Shown: in pieces, positions 11,003 through 22,608 of the stretch
Numbering within the stretch: the stretch's first letter is position 1
How the letters are laid out: each line of letters starts with the position of its first letter
From: Edwardiiplasma whartonense
Lineage (GTDB): Bacteria; Bacillota_I; Bacilli_A; Mycoplasmatales; Mycoplasmataceae
DNA length: 64,000 nucleotides
Assembly: GCF_023566315.1 (NCBI RefSeq)
Contig: NZ_JAKNSU010000001.1
Direction: 5' to 3' (one strand)
Made by a program: the position numbers and the translations under genes
Notes under the pieces: generated by a model
The model's input: only the letters and a program-made list of their open reading frames with translations
Told to the model about the DNA's origin: nothing
The model's database searches: none

Positions 11003-12334
11003 ATGAATAATCAAACTCATAAAATTTATCAATTTTTAGAACTTGATCGTAACGGTTGAGCAAAATATGTTGTTATCGACATTTATTTAGACCAACCCAT
11101 TCAGGTTTTATTTAGTCAAAAAGCTAAAATTTTTAGTAGTTTTAACCAAATTGATCACGAATTTAATCCTAACGAGTTAAGCAAGTTAACTCAGTTTTTA
11201 GCAACTAGTTTGAAACGATTTGTTACGATCTTTCCTGTTTATAAAAGTCAAGTTAAAAAGATTAACCTTTTAATTCCTAATGAAGTTATTAATTATGAAG
11301 CTAAAACCGTTACTTTTAGTTTAGAGCCTCATGATGCTGAGCAAATTAACTTAACCACAACATTAGTGCAAAACCAATGAAATATGTTTGTTAAGGAATA
11401 CCAACAACAAATTAACCAAACTCATGAACAAGTGGCAATTGATTGTAGTTGCTTAGGGGTTAAAGTTAATAATCACTGAAGTAAAACTCCAATTAATGAA
11501 CAAGTTCTAGTCAGTGATGATATTAGTTTTGTTTCAGAATGACAACATGTTAAAAGTACTTGGTTCAAGCCATTATTAAAAGCAATTAACCAAGTAGAAT
11601 TAGCAATTGGTAAAGTTAATGCCTTAAGTAAGATTAATTGTAACCCTCAATTAAACAACTGGTTATATGATTATCAATCTTTAGTTGTAGAATGAGGAGA
11701 AAGTGAAACTTGAGTTAAATATTATAATGGAGAAGGAACTTTAATTCACGAAAAAATGGCTTGAGGGATTAAAGACTTGTACCAACGAATCGCCAACGAT
11801 TTGACTTTAGATCCAAACAAAGATTTAGCTTGTTTAATTAATGTGGTGAAAAACTATGCTGATTTAACCACTTTTGATAGTAAAACTAAAGATTTTAGTG
11901 TGTTGCGAACAAGAAACAACAAGGCTTTAATTACTACTTATACTATGAAACAAGTTTTAAAAGTTTTAACCAAAAACTTAGATGAAATGTTGATGAATAT
12001 TAAAGATACCATTGCCTTTAAATTAGGAATTAATCCTGCAGGAGTCGATTATCAAATTCATTGTGGTTTAATTGAACAAATTCCTGAAATTGAAGTTTAT
12101 CTTGGTTCAAAACACCTTAAGTTCTTGACCTTAGCAAAATTAAAAGTTGATGGAAATTATGGTGTTGATTTTAATAACCTTTATAATTGGGCTTTGATTA
12201 TTCAAGAACAAGAAAACAGCAAAATTCAAGGAATGAATCTTGATCAACCCCTTGATTCTGAAACTTCATACCCAATTCCATCCCCAGCAAAACCTCAAAT
12301 TCAGGATGTTGTTGGTGCTAACGAACATAAATAA
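11003..12334 (+). CDS. ftsA: Divergent FtsA-like cell-division protein
   Basis: 443 aa, placed exactly where FtsA belongs, directly before ftsZ. FtsA is an actin-fold ATPase that ties FtsZ filaments to the membrane. Only weak family signals can be seen: the second phosphate-like loop VVEWGESETWVKYY (about residues 227-240), followed by the short region GIKDLYQRIANDL resembling the FtsA GG...TnDIA segment. The first phosphate motif is poorly conserved. The C-terminal end is low-complexity with prolines (SYPIPSPAKP) and has no clear amphipathic membrane helix. ATG 11003 follows GAGAGGAGA. Many TGA codons explain why only the last part appears open in the standard code. Assignment rests mainly on context. 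Confidence 0.65.
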
Positions 12335-12356
12335 TTAAAAGGAGAGTGAGACAACG

Positions 12357-13529
12357 ATGAGCAAAGAATGAGCAAACCCTGAAGCTTTAATTAAAGTTGT
12401 GGGTGTTGGTGGTGGAGGTAGCAACGCAGTTAACCGCATGTATGATCACAACATGAAAAACGTGCAGTTTATTGTCGCTAACACTGATGTCCAAGTTTTA
12501 AATATTTCTCCTGTTCCAAATAGAATTGTTTTAGGAGAGAATTTTTGTCACGGGTTGGGTGCTGGTGCTGATCCTGAGGTTGGTAAACAAGCTGCTCTTG
12601 AATCGATCGAAGAAATTAAAGAAGTCTTGCAAGGTTCGCAACTAGTCTTTGTGGCTGCTGGAATGGGAGGAGGAACTGGAACAGGAGCAGCTCCTGTTGT
12701 TGCTAAGGTTGCTCGTGAACTTGGTGCTTTAACAATTGCGATTGTAACCAAACCATTCCGATTTGAAGGTAAAAAACGCCTTCGTTATGCCGAACAAGGA
12801 ATTAAAGAACTCCAAAAAGAAACTGATTCAATCATTATTATTGCTAACGATCGTCTTTTGGAATTGGTAGGAGAAGTTCCTATTGATGATGCTTTTAGAG
12901 AAGCAGATAACATTTTGCGTCAGGGAGTGCAAACCATTACTGATTTAATTGCTGTACCTTCACAAATTAATCTTGATTTTGCTGATGTTCGTACTGTAAT
13001 GAAAGATAAGGGTAAAGCTTTATTGGGAATTGGGATTGGTAGTGGTGATAATGCTTCGGCAATTGCGGCTAAAAAGGCAGTCAACTCCGCATTGTTAGAT
13101 ACTTCTATTCAGGGAGCAAGAAACGCCATTGTTAATATCACTGGTGGAGAAAAATTGACTCTAAATGATGCTTATCAAGCAGTTGATTTGATTGAGCAAG
13201 CCACTCAAGAAGAGTTAAACATTGTCTTTGGAATGGCATCAAATCCTGAGTTGGGCGATAATGTGATTGTCACAATTATTGCAACAGGATTTGATGAGGA
13301 TGAGTATTCTTCTAATGCAACTAGTCTTAATTTGAATACCAAAATTTCAAAAGAAAGTAGCGCTTCTCCAACCATTTCATCTCGTGTTGAAGAACCATCA
13401 ATTGATAAAACCCAACCTTCAATGATTAAAGTAAGTGATGAAGAAGTAGAAATCGAATCAACGATGACTAACTTCACTTTTAACAATGATGATGAAGACG
13501 ACATCCCGTCTTTTGTGCAACACAAATAG
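12357..13529 (+). CDS. ftsZ: Cell division GTPase FtsZ
   Basis: 390 aa tubulin homologue that polymerises with GTP at the division site. The N-terminal nucleotide motif VVGVGGGGSNAVNRM and the tubulin signature GGGTGTG (residues 104-110) are intact, as are the T7-loop region NLDFADVRTVM and GIGIGSG. After about residue 315 comes an acidic, Ser-rich linker and a C-terminal tail DDIPSFVQHK, which is the usual SepF/FtsA docking peptide. ATG 12357 has GGAGAG about 12 bases upstream. It ends 13 bases before sepF. Confidence 0.98.
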
Positions 13530-13542
13530 GAGGGCCAATCGG

Positions 13543-13872
13543 ATGTGAGCAAAGAAAAAAACCTTAATTGAAGAATTAGAAGTGGATGACAACACCTTCT
13601 TTTTGACCTCCTTACCCTTAGAGTCAAAACCTACCTTGATTCAACCATCAATGATTACTCATCATCATCCTACACGGTTTGAAGAATTAGCTTTGGTGAT
13701 TGACCAGTTGTTGGTGAAAAAGAAAGTTATTGTTTCTTTGGAGGGACTAAATAAACTTTCTCGAACTAAAGGCTTGAACTTTTTAAGTGGAGCAATTTAT
13801 GCCTTACATGGTTTTATAACAAAAATTAAGGTTAATGTTTATGAATTAGAGATTCCTGTTTTAACGAAATAA
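13543..13872 (+). CDS. sepF: SepF-like division protein
   Basis: 109 aa. The C-terminal two thirds match the SepF core in layout: a strand-helix with FEELALVIDQLLVKKKVIVSL, then FLSGAIYALHG. SepF links FtsZ filaments to the membrane and acts alongside FtsA. ATG 13543 is preceded by TAGGAGGG with 9-base spacing, and its second codon is TGA (Trp), so the N-terminus begins MWAKKKTLIEEL; this Met-Trp start may mark a short membrane-binding end. It is the last gene of the division cluster, and a terminator overlaps its stop. Confidence 0.85.
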
Positions 13873-13892
13873 GTTGTTTATTTCGTTTTTTT
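13863..13892 (+). terminator. Terminator of the division cluster
   Basis: AACGAAATA pairs with TATTTCGTT and runs into TTTTTTT. The hairpin includes the sepF stop codon. Confidence 0.75.
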
Positions 13893-13930
13893 GTTTCATT
13901 TTAAAACTAAAATCTTTTTCAGAACTTGGT

Positions 13931-13936
13931 TATAAT
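13931..13936 (+). promoter_or_regulatory. Candidate -10 for the hydrolase gene
   Basis: Perfect TATAAT 31 bases before ATG 13967, just after the preceding terminator. The upstream -35 is weak (TTTTTC-like). Confidence 0.5.
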
Positions 13937-13966
13937 AATTAAAATAAATAAAGTGAGAAGACAAGA

Positions 13967-14971
13967 ATGAAAAAACCCCCATCAGATCAAGAAAAATCAA
14001 ATACTTTTGCTAAGATGATGATTAATATATGAAATAATCATTTTTCAGCGCCCTTGTTTCAAACTGAAGAAGAGATTTACCGTTTAGATTTTATTAAGCT
14101 TTTTGGGTTTTCTCCAGTTACTAGAAATTCTAACAAGAAAGTAGGAATTGATGAGGAAAATCCGTCGTTAAACGTTACTTTTCCAAGTCTTGATCAAAAC
14201 AAAATCGCAGCAAGTGTTTGACTTAATGATATTCCTTCTGATAAATGAATTATTGGAATTCATGGTTATAATTCTAACCGGTTTGATGTTCTATACTTAA
14301 CATGGCATTATCGCGTTTTGGGTTATAATATTTTAACTTTTGATTTCCGTAATCACGGTCAAAGTGGTGTTGATGTGGTGACTTGAGGATACAAAGAAAA
14401 ATGGGATTTGATTGCAGCAATCAATTGATTAAAAAAATCATATAAAATCGATCATATTGGTTTGGTTGGTACTTCAATGGGAGGGTTTACTCTTAACTAT
14501 TTAATGTTGACTGAACCATCACTTATCAAGGAAGCAAACATTATCTGAGGAGTGTCTGATTCAGCATATATGTCAGTTCCTAAGTTATTAAAACGCATGA
14601 TTAGCAACAATTCTCCAGGTTTTTTTGAAGGGTACGCCAACGAAACAATTGATACGATGATTAAAATTTATAAAAATGACTATCACGTTAATTTATCAGA
14701 ACTAGATTTCACTGGTTTATTAGAAGAAAAGGGACAGAAGTTTCCTATTCTTTATGTTCATAATCGGTGGGATAAAGTTACTGATTATTTAGATAGTTTT
14801 CGCATGCATAATGAAAAAAATAATATGGAACGGAGTACTACTAATCAGTTAAAGGTGTACGATGGTTATCATCACACTAAATCATTAATTGAGTTTAAAG
14901 AAGATTACTTAAAAACTAGCATTGATTTTGTTAAAAAAGTAGTAAATAACAACCAAAAACCTAAGGTTTAG
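13967..14971 (+). CDS. Alpha/beta hydrolase (lysophospholipase/esterase-like)
   Basis: 334 aa alpha/beta-fold hydrolase. The oxyanion-hole strand IIGIHGYNSNR precedes DFRNHGQSG, and the nucleophile elbow GTSMGG places the catalytic Ser at residue 170. Asp in RWDKVTDY (about 265-270) and His in DGYHHTKS (about 303-304) complete the expected triad. A hydrophobic-free N-terminus argues for a cytoplasmic enzyme, though the substrate (lipid or other ester) is not known. ATG 13967 follows GTGAGAAGACAAGA, a weak ribosome site. Probably its own transcript. Confidence 0.85.
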
Positions 14972-15036
14972 GTTTATTATTTAAGTAGTATAAAGATACT
15001 TCCAGGGTTGAAAATTAAGAAGAAGTGGAGTTAGTA

Positions 15037-16662
15037 ATGGATCAGCAGGTTGAAAATAATCTTAATGAAAATTCATCAGAGGTTGAAAAGAAAATTCATA
15101 AATTAAATCCTAGCATTGTTGCGGAACTAGATAATGTTTCTAAGACTTTTGATCGTAAAACTTGAGCAGTTCGCCGAGCTACTCTTCAGGTTAAAAGAGG
15201 TGAATGTCTTGCTTTAATGGGTGCTAATGGTTCAGGAAAAACCACACTTGCAAGATTAATCGGTAATGTAATCAAACAAACAACTGGTAATGTTGATTAT
15301 TACTTTAACAATGAAAATATTTTTGCATCAATTGGTTATCAAGCTCGAGAACAGGCTTGACCTAATGGGTTTAGGGTAAAAGATATTGTTACTTTATGGA
15401 TTAATACTTATAACGTTCAAGACCAAGAATGAATTGCTCGATTAAAGAGTATTTTTGAAGTTGAAAAGAATGAAAATAAGTATCTTTCTAAATTACCAGA
15501 TGTTTATTTGCAGTTATTTGCCATTTTTTTAGCAATGTTACACAAACCAGAGATTTTAGTTGTCGATGAGTTTTCATCAGCAATTGACCTTGAACATAAA
15601 ACTAAAATTGTTGCTTTGTTCGAAGATTACTTAAAAGAAGACAACGCGATCGTTTTAGTGGCTCCTGAAGACTACATTTTAACAACTCTAGTAAAAAGGG
15701 TCGTTTATTTGCATCATGGTAAGATTATTGATGATTTAAGTGTTGAATTAATTCAACAACAATATCAAAGTATCTTTAACTATATCAAAACTGTTTCTTT
15801 AAGTGAAGAAAGTGATGAGAAAAAAAAGAGCGTCGAACCTTCGCTTCGTTCTTTAATTAGAAAGTATAAAGCACTAGAAACTCAACTAGAAACTGATTAT
15901 CACCAGTTTGTAGAAAACCAACTTGCTAAACGTTATGAACAATTTGATTTAGACATCAAAAATGCTATTTTTTTGGTTTCTGAACTTTCAAAGAACCTTT
16001 ATAGTACAGCCACATCTGACATTAACAAAGAAAGTGTTGATGTTATTCGTGATGAAGTAAAAAAGACGATTAAAAGAATTAAAAAACTTTTAAAACAACT
16101 TGTTAAGTTGAAACGTAAAGATCCACGACTAAAAAAATTAACCCAATTAGAACGTGATTTTGCCCAAATTATTCAGTTGTTAGAAGATAGTTTAAAAGAT
16201 AGTTTGGATAATGAAAAGTTAGTGATTAATGGTGATGATAGTGAAGTAGAAATGTCTAAGGATAGTAAACGAGAACTGGAAATCTTAAAGGAACGCTACA
16301 TTAAAGAAGAGTTGAAAATTATTCGTTTAGAACGAAGAAAAGCCGATCAAAACAGAACGAATTTTCGTGAAGTTTTAACTACCAAATTATTGTTTAGAGA
16401 TTTATCAAAAAAAGAAAAAAATTCTTTAAAAGCTGAATCAATTACCTTAGAAATCGAAGGTTTAGTGAACAAAGCTGCGGTTTTGGATGATAAAGACCGA
16501 ATTGTCATTAAGCCCTTAGATAAAATCAGTGAAAGTGACCAATTGTTAGCTAATAAAAGAGTAAAACTTGAACCAGAAGTTGAATTACCAACTCCAACTG
16601 GTGAAATTAAACCAAAATCTAATAGTAAGCAAAAGAAGCAAACAAGCAAGGAAGTGCACTAA
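15037..16662 (+). CDS. ABC-2 exporter ATPase with degraded motifs and long C-terminal coiled coil
   Basis: 541 aa. Residues about 30-240 form an ABC ATPase resembling polysaccharide exporters (TagH/KpsT type): Walker A GANGSGKTT (about 61-69) and Walker B ILVVDEF (about 172-178) are intact. The LSGGQ signature is replaced by LPDVYLQLF, and the switch His is missing (LVAPED instead of xxSHD). Residues 260-541 are a charged, Lys/Glu-rich coiled coil not found in typical members. The ATG has GTGGAG upstream. Its stop overlaps the first permease start (TAATG), so the three genes 15037-18745 form one exporter operon. Substrate unknown. Confidence 0.85.
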
Positions 16663-17723
16663 TGAAATTGCGAAACTTGAAGATTTTGAGTCGACTATGA
16701 CGAATTCAAACGATTAATTACTTTACTGATCCAATTAATATTGTTTTAGGAATTATTTTAACTTCAGTTACAATGGTTTGTTGAATTGCTTTCAAACCAA
16801 CCAAAGATGGTTTTTCTACTGATCCCTTTATTTTGGCTTCTGCAATTGGAATTAGTATTATTCGTAACTCCCAATATAATTTCAATTTGACTGTTTCAGA
16901 TTGAAAAGAGAAACGGTTTTTTAAAAAGATTTTTAATACACCTTTACCTCGAACATTATTAGTTTTTTCTATTCTTTCATTCAACTGGTTTATTAACATC
17001 TTTATCAGTGCACTTTTATTTGGTTTGGCGATGATTTTTTCTCGTCAGCGGATAGTCTTGTCCCAAGTACAGTGAGGACCATTTATTGTCGGGTTCGTGC
17101 TTAATGTTATTATTTCTAACATAATGGCGTTGCTATGAAATACTTTGTTTAAAAGAAAAGATGTGGTTTTGGTAGTTTCCTTGCTTTCTTATTTTGGACC
17201 AATGTATTTGTTGGGTTTAGGAATTCCTTGAAACGTGGTGGGAAATTACCAAGGGTTGAATATTTTCTTATACCTTTTCCCGCACCGTTATTCACTTTCA
17301 ATCATGCAAGCAGCCTGAATCGGCAATGCTGGGGATATGAGTTTCCCTCTAATAACTAATGACACTATTGGAGGTGGAGTTGATCCTAATTCTTGATTAG
17401 GAGTGCATGGGTTTGGTTATGGAACTTTGGGGTGATGAATTCCTGCTTTGGCTTCAATTGGTTGAACCTTGTTATTTGGAATGATTGCCTTAATGATTCT
17501 GAACTATCGTTATAACTATGGTTTAAGAAAGTACAAAGATTATAATGGGGTACAAATTCACTTGCGTTACATTAGTGAAATCAAAAAAACCACTAGTGTT
17601 GAAGAGTTAAATGATCTAATTAGTTATATCAATGCTAACAATAATTACGAAATTCATCAGATTAACTTACATAAAAAACCAGAGAAATCAAAAAACAAGA
17701 ATTCAAGTAAGGAGCAAAGCTAA
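16662..17723 (+). CDS. ABC-2 type permease, first subunit
   Basis: 353 aa integral membrane protein with about six helices, the ABC-2 pattern. An N-terminal cytoplasmic segment is followed by helices around residues 27-45, 55-70, 105-130, 150-170, 180-200 and 255-285. The C-terminal tail of about 70 residues is charged (ending KPEKSKNKNSSKEQS). Translation is coupled to the ATPase upstream and to the second permease downstream (TAATG overlaps at both ends). TGA Trp codons are frequent. Confidence 0.8.
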
Positions 17724-18745
17724 TGTTTAAGCAAAGTTGAATTCACTATTGACATATCTTTGTTCAGTTATTAAAAATCCAGTTTCTTTACTGAAGTCAA
17801 AACATTATGAACTTATTTTTAGGAATCGGTGTGTCTTTGTACACGATGATTTGTTGATTAGCTTTTAAATCTGATGACCCGTTTTTAATGATTTCAGGAA
17901 TTTCGGTTGGTTTAGTTCGGAACGCCTTATATATTCATCTAAAAACTAATTTGGACTTTCGCTCAAAAAAATGGGATAACCAGTTAACCTTAACTCCACT
18001 GCCTGCTTGACTAAATAATTTAGCTTCAGTCACTTTTAACGTTCTTTCAACGATGTTTATTTGTACATTTATGTTAGTGGTTGCTTTAATTTTTTTTGAC
18101 GAACAACGAACTTTGTTAGGGCATTCTAATCAAGGGATGATTTGAGTCGGATTTATTTTGGCATGGTTAACTTCTTATGTGATTGCTAGTTTTATTTTCA
18201 TTTACATTAAGAGTAATAAACTTGGTCAAATGGTGGGATTATCAATTTATTTCACGACAATGTACTTTCTTGGTTTAGGGTTCCCCTTTGAACGAATTAT
18301 TTCTGTGAAATGGTTGAACTATGTTTTGTACATTCACCCATTTAGGTATGTCATGAACATTGTCCAAGCAGGATTTGTTGATTCACCAAACTTTTTTTAT
18401 CAACATGATCAGTTTGATTTTGGTTATCAGGGAATGGGATGACTACCTTACTTGTTAGCTGTAATCATGATTATCCTTTATTGAACTCTTTATAAAATCC
18501 GTTTTAATTATCTTTATGCTTTCCATCGTCGGAACAAATATGGTGAATTTGTGGTTAAAGAATCTTCAGCTCGTTATATTAGTCAGTTAAGAAGAGCAAA
18601 AAGTTCAGAAGAAGTAAAAAATTTGCATCAAGAACACAGTGAGATGCTGAAGAATAAATCCCCAAGTACCAAAAAGATTGTTGAACAAGTAGAACATGAG
18701 TCTTGAATTGAATTTTGGTTCAAAAACCGGAATAATGGAAAGTAA
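17723..18745 (+). CDS. ABC-2 type permease, second subunit
   Basis: 340 aa, paralogous in layout to the preceding gene: the N-terminus FKQSWIHYWHIFVQLLKI, six membrane helices, then a charged C-terminal domain containing SSARYISQLRRAKSSEEVKNLHQ. The same tail theme (RYISEIKKTTSVEELNDLI) appears in the first subunit, which supports a gene duplication and a heterodimeric exporter. It overlaps the previous stop by one base and ends the operon. Confidence 0.8.
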
Positions 18746-18773
18746 GATTATTAATAAATTTTCTTATTTAAGT

Positions 18774-18779
18774 TATAAT
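18774..18779 (+). promoter_or_regulatory. Candidate -10 for the T-box-ileS transcript
   Basis: Perfect TATAAT about 35 bases upstream of the first leader stem. The -35 is weak. Confidence 0.5.
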
Positions 18780-18813
18780 TAGTTCATGCTTTTAGCATTA
18801 TAAAAAGGACACA

Positions 18814-19036
18814 ATGAGAAGAAATTTTCAGAGAGCTAATGTAGTGGTGAGAATTAGCACAACCTTCTTGTTATCACCTTTTTGAAGTCGGAAAAGAAAT
18901 CGTTAAGAGAGTAGAATTCTGCGGTAATGGCGCCGTTAAGTCCTAAGTAAGTGGATAAACCAGTAGTTTATCAAAAAGGATGGTACCGCGATGACTTCGC
19001 TCCTTTATTTTTAAAGGGCGAAGTTTTATTTTTTAG
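18814..19036 (+). promoter_or_regulatory. T-box leader controlling ileS (isoleucine specifier)
   Basis: Canonical tRNA-sensing leader. The distal stem I motif CAGAGAG is at 18828-18834. GGTG (18845-18848) can pair with CACC (18875-18878), and the codon just before the CACC arm reads ATC (18873-18875), the expected Ile specifier. The T-box core AAGGATGGTACCGCG (18976-18990) contains TGG for pairing with the tRNA acceptor end. A terminator follows: CTTCGCTCCTTT (18995-19006) with AAAGGGCGAAG (19013-19023) and a U-run. Uncharged tRNA-Ile should favour the antiterminator and ileS expression. Confidence 0.92.
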
Positions 19037-19049
19037 GAGGAAATCAAAA

Positions 19050-21785
19050 ATGGCAAACAAGTATAAAGATACGTTATTAATTGGAACAACTGATTTTAGC
19101 ATGCGGGCTAATCTCAAAGATAAGGAACCATTAATTGAACAAGATTGAGCAACTAAGGGGATTTATCAACAAAAATTGAAGTTAAATGAAGGCAAACCGT
19201 TGTTCATTCTTCATGATGGTCCGCCTTATGCAAATGGTGATTTGCATATTGGTCATGCTTTAAATAAATCTTTAAAAGATTTTATTGTGCGATGAAAAAA
19301 CTCTTTTGGTTACCAGGCTCCTTTTGTGATGGGATGAGACACCCACGGTTTACCAATTGAAAACGCAGTTACCCAACAAGGGGTTGATCGTAAACAACTT
19401 GAACCAATTAAATTTAGAGAATTGTGCGCACAATTTGCTTTAAAACAAGTTAATAACCAAAAAAATCAGTTCCAACGTTTGGGAATTTTTACTGATAATG
19501 CAACAATCTATCAAACTCTGGATCATGACTATGAAATCAGTGAATTACGATCATTTGAAAAGATGTTTAATCAAGGTTTGATTTATCGTGATTTAAAACC
19601 AATTTACTGGTCACCTTCAAGTGAATCGGCGTTGGCTGAATCAGAAATTGAGTATTACGATGTAAAAACTCCAACTGTTTATGTTGGGATTGATATTGAA
19701 CCAAATGATTTATTACCTCCCCAAACTCAATTAATCATTTGAACTACAACCCCTTGAACCTTGCCTTCCAACCAAGCAATTGCAGTTGGTCAGAATTTAG
19801 AATATTGTCTTGTTAAAGTTGTTGATGAAAATGATCAAGAACATTTATTTGTCGTTGGTACAGATTTATTGTCAAGTTTACAAACATTACTGGGATGAAA
19901 AGCTGTCGAAGTTTTGAAAACCTTCAAAGGTCAGGATTTAGTTGGCTTGAAATATTATCATCCCTTATATTCTCAGTTAAAAAGTGAAGTTTATCATGGT
20001 GAACACGTTACTAGTGAAGCAGGAACTGGTTTGGTTCACATTGCTTCTGGTTTTGGTGAAGATGATTATCACTTGGTTAAAAAGGTTGGTTTACCAATTT
20101 TTGCTCCCATCGATGACCAAGGAAAGTTTAGTTCAGAAATTAAGGATTTAGATTCACAGTTAGTAGGAGTATTTTATGATGATGCTAATAAAATTATTAC
20201 TAATCGTTTAAGTGATAACCATCATTTATTAAAGTTAAAGTTCTTAACTCATTCCTATCCTCATGATTGAAGAACTAAAAAACCAGTAATTTATCGAGCA
20301 ACCAAGCAGTGATTTATTAATCTGCGCCCTGTTAAGGATCAAATTCTCGCTCAGGTTAACAAAGTACAAACTCATCCAAAGTGAGCCCAACAACGTTTAG
20401 CTGAAGTTTTAGCTAAACGTGATGATTGAACAATTTCACGACAAAGACTTTGAGGTGTACCAATTATCGGATTTTATGATCAAAATCATGAGTTAGTGTT
20501 AAATGAAGAGATTCTTGCTTATGCAATTGCCAAAATTGATGAGTTAGGTACTAATGCTTGGTTTGAAGAACCCGCTGATGTTTTCCTTCCTTTGAAATAT
20601 CAAAACCAAAATTTAACAAAAGAAAAAGATATTTTAGATGTTTGGTTTGATTCTGGTACTAGCGCTTTGGCTTTAGAGGCGCGTTTTTCTGATTGACACC
20701 GCCCCTATGACCTTTATTTAGAAGGAAACGACCAGTATCGAGGATGATTTAACTCTTCAATGATTAATTCGGTGATTTTTGATAACAAAGCTCCCTATCA
20801 AACTTTACTATCACACGGAATGACAACTGATCAAAACGGTAAGAAAATGTCCAAATCGTTAGGAAATGGAATTGATCCAATTGCGTTTGCTACAACTAAT
20901 GGAGCTGATGTTTTAAGGTTATGGGTAAGTTCAACTGATTACACTGATGATCAACGGATTGGTTCAGAAATTATTAATCAGGTTAGTGAAACCTACCGAA
21001 AAGTTCGGAACACTTTACGCTTTATTTTAGGAAACTTGTTTGATTTTGACCAAAAAACAAATTATCAACCTGTTTTAACTTCAGTTAATCGTTATGCACT
21101 TTTTAGATTAAGTGAGTTTAAACAAAAAGCAGTCAATAGTTATGAAAATTATCATTTTAATGAAGTATATCAGGGAGTTATTAATTATATCACTACAGAT
21201 TTGTCCTCATTTTATCTAGATTTTATTAAAGATATCTTGTATGTTGATGGTCAAGACTGATTATCAAGAAGACAAGTACAAACAGTTTTATTTGAAATCT
21301 TGTGAGGTTTAATTGATATTTTGCGACCATTAATTCCTCATACAATCGAAGAGGTTTATAGTTATTTGCCTCATGATGAAAAGTTTGCTTCAGTTCATTT
21401 GCTAGATGTGAGAGAACAAAATTTTGCTTTAGAACCAGAAGAAGTGGAATTATGGACAAAAGTGTTAAAACTTCGTGAAGAAGTTAACAAAGCTTTAGAA
21501 ATTGCTCGGGAAAACAAGTTGATTAATAAAGGTTTTGAAGCAAGTGTTGAGTTGAGTTTGGCTAAAGATTATGAAGTGGTTAAAGTTATTGAGCAATTAG
21601 CAACTATTTTTATTGTTAGTGAAATCAAGTTTAGTCCTGATTTAAAAAATCCAACATTTGTAGGAAAAACCGCTAAAATTAAAGTAACGCCACGAGTTGG
21701 TGAAAAATGTGAACGTTGTTGAGGAATTTTTGATCAAACTATTGATGGTTTGTGTGAACGTTGTTTAAAGGTTGTTCACCAATAA
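19050..21785 (+). CDS. ileS: Isoleucyl-tRNA synthetase
   Basis: 911 aa class I synthetase charging tRNA-Ile. The catalytic HIGH motif is at residues 66-69 in PYANGDLHIGHALNK and KMSKS at 599-603. The CP1 editing domain lies between (about 200-400, including TTTPWTLPSNQAIAVG). A C-terminal zinc ribbon with CERCW and CERC ends the protein, as in bacterial IleRS. ATG 19050 has TAGGAGGA upstream. The gene is expressed from the T-box leader and continues into lspA 17 bases later. Confidence 0.97.
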
Positions 21786-21801
21786 AAAGGATGGTTAAAA
21801 T

Positions 21802-22608
21802 TTGACTTGGATAGATAATCTTAAATTCTGGTTAAAGAATCATAATTTTGCCTGAAGGTTCAAACTGACGGTTTGCCTGCCGATTTTTAGTGTTTTAGTT
21901 TTAATTGATTGAGCAACTAAAATTGCAGTTCAATTTAGTATGGATCAAGATCCAACCGGAATCGATCCTCACCGTTTTCTCCCTCATTTTTTGAAATTAG
22001 ACTACATGATTAATCCTGGAAGTGCTTATGGAGCGAATGCAAGTAATGCTGGTTTAGCCATTGGTTTAGCGACTTTAGTCACCATTATTGCTTTAGTAAT
22101 CTTTATTTTTGCTAACGATAAAAAGTGATTAATTGCGATTGTTTTTATTCTTTCAGGATCATTTGCTAATCTCCTTGCTCGGGCTTGAGCACCTGTGGTT
22201 AGTGGAGGCGATTATCAAGGACAAAAGGGTGGGGTGATCGACTTTTTGGTCTGAGATTTTAAAATCTTAAACTCTGATAATTATGTCTTTAACCTCGCCG
22301 ACGTATGAGTTAATATCGGTGTTATTATTTTAATCATTGATTTAATTATTGAAATAATCTTATACTTCAATGCTGCTTATCACCAGAAACATCTTAACCA
22401 ATTTCGAGATGTGGAAAACCATTTAATTAAACGAATGAGAACAATTAACCAAAAAGTCAATAGTCCCGAACCAAGTTTGGTGATTGATGAAAAACCAGTG
22501 GTAACGATCAAAAACCAGTCAGGAAATACGAATAAAAAAGAACAACGGGCAATGGAAAAATCGCAAAAGATGAGAGAAAAGCAAAATGGAAAAAACAATT
22601 CAAATTAA
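21802..22608 (+). CDS. lspA: Prolipoprotein signal peptidase (signal peptidase II)
   Basis: 268 aa, longer than the usual 160-200. LspA cuts signal peptides before the lipid-modified Cys. Four membrane helices are visible. The catalytic aspartates are D147 in GGVIDFL and D167 in FNLADVW, with the conserved NLLARAW between helices. The start is TTG at 21802, about ten bases after AAGGATGG; the nearby ATG 21791 leads to an early stop in another frame. The last 80 residues are a hydrophilic tail (Lys, Asn, Gln rich) absent from common homologues, and 23 bases overlap rluD. The two lipoproteins in this window are likely substrates. Confidence 0.92.

Noticed and set aside
13205..13627. Long antisense frame over ftsZ
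   Set aside because: Mirror of ftsZ/sepF codons with low-complexity Ser runs; no start signal.
18951..19148. Short reading frame ahead of ileS
   Set aside because: It covers the T-box core and runs in frame into ileS; the true start is ATG 19050 with its own AGGAGG.
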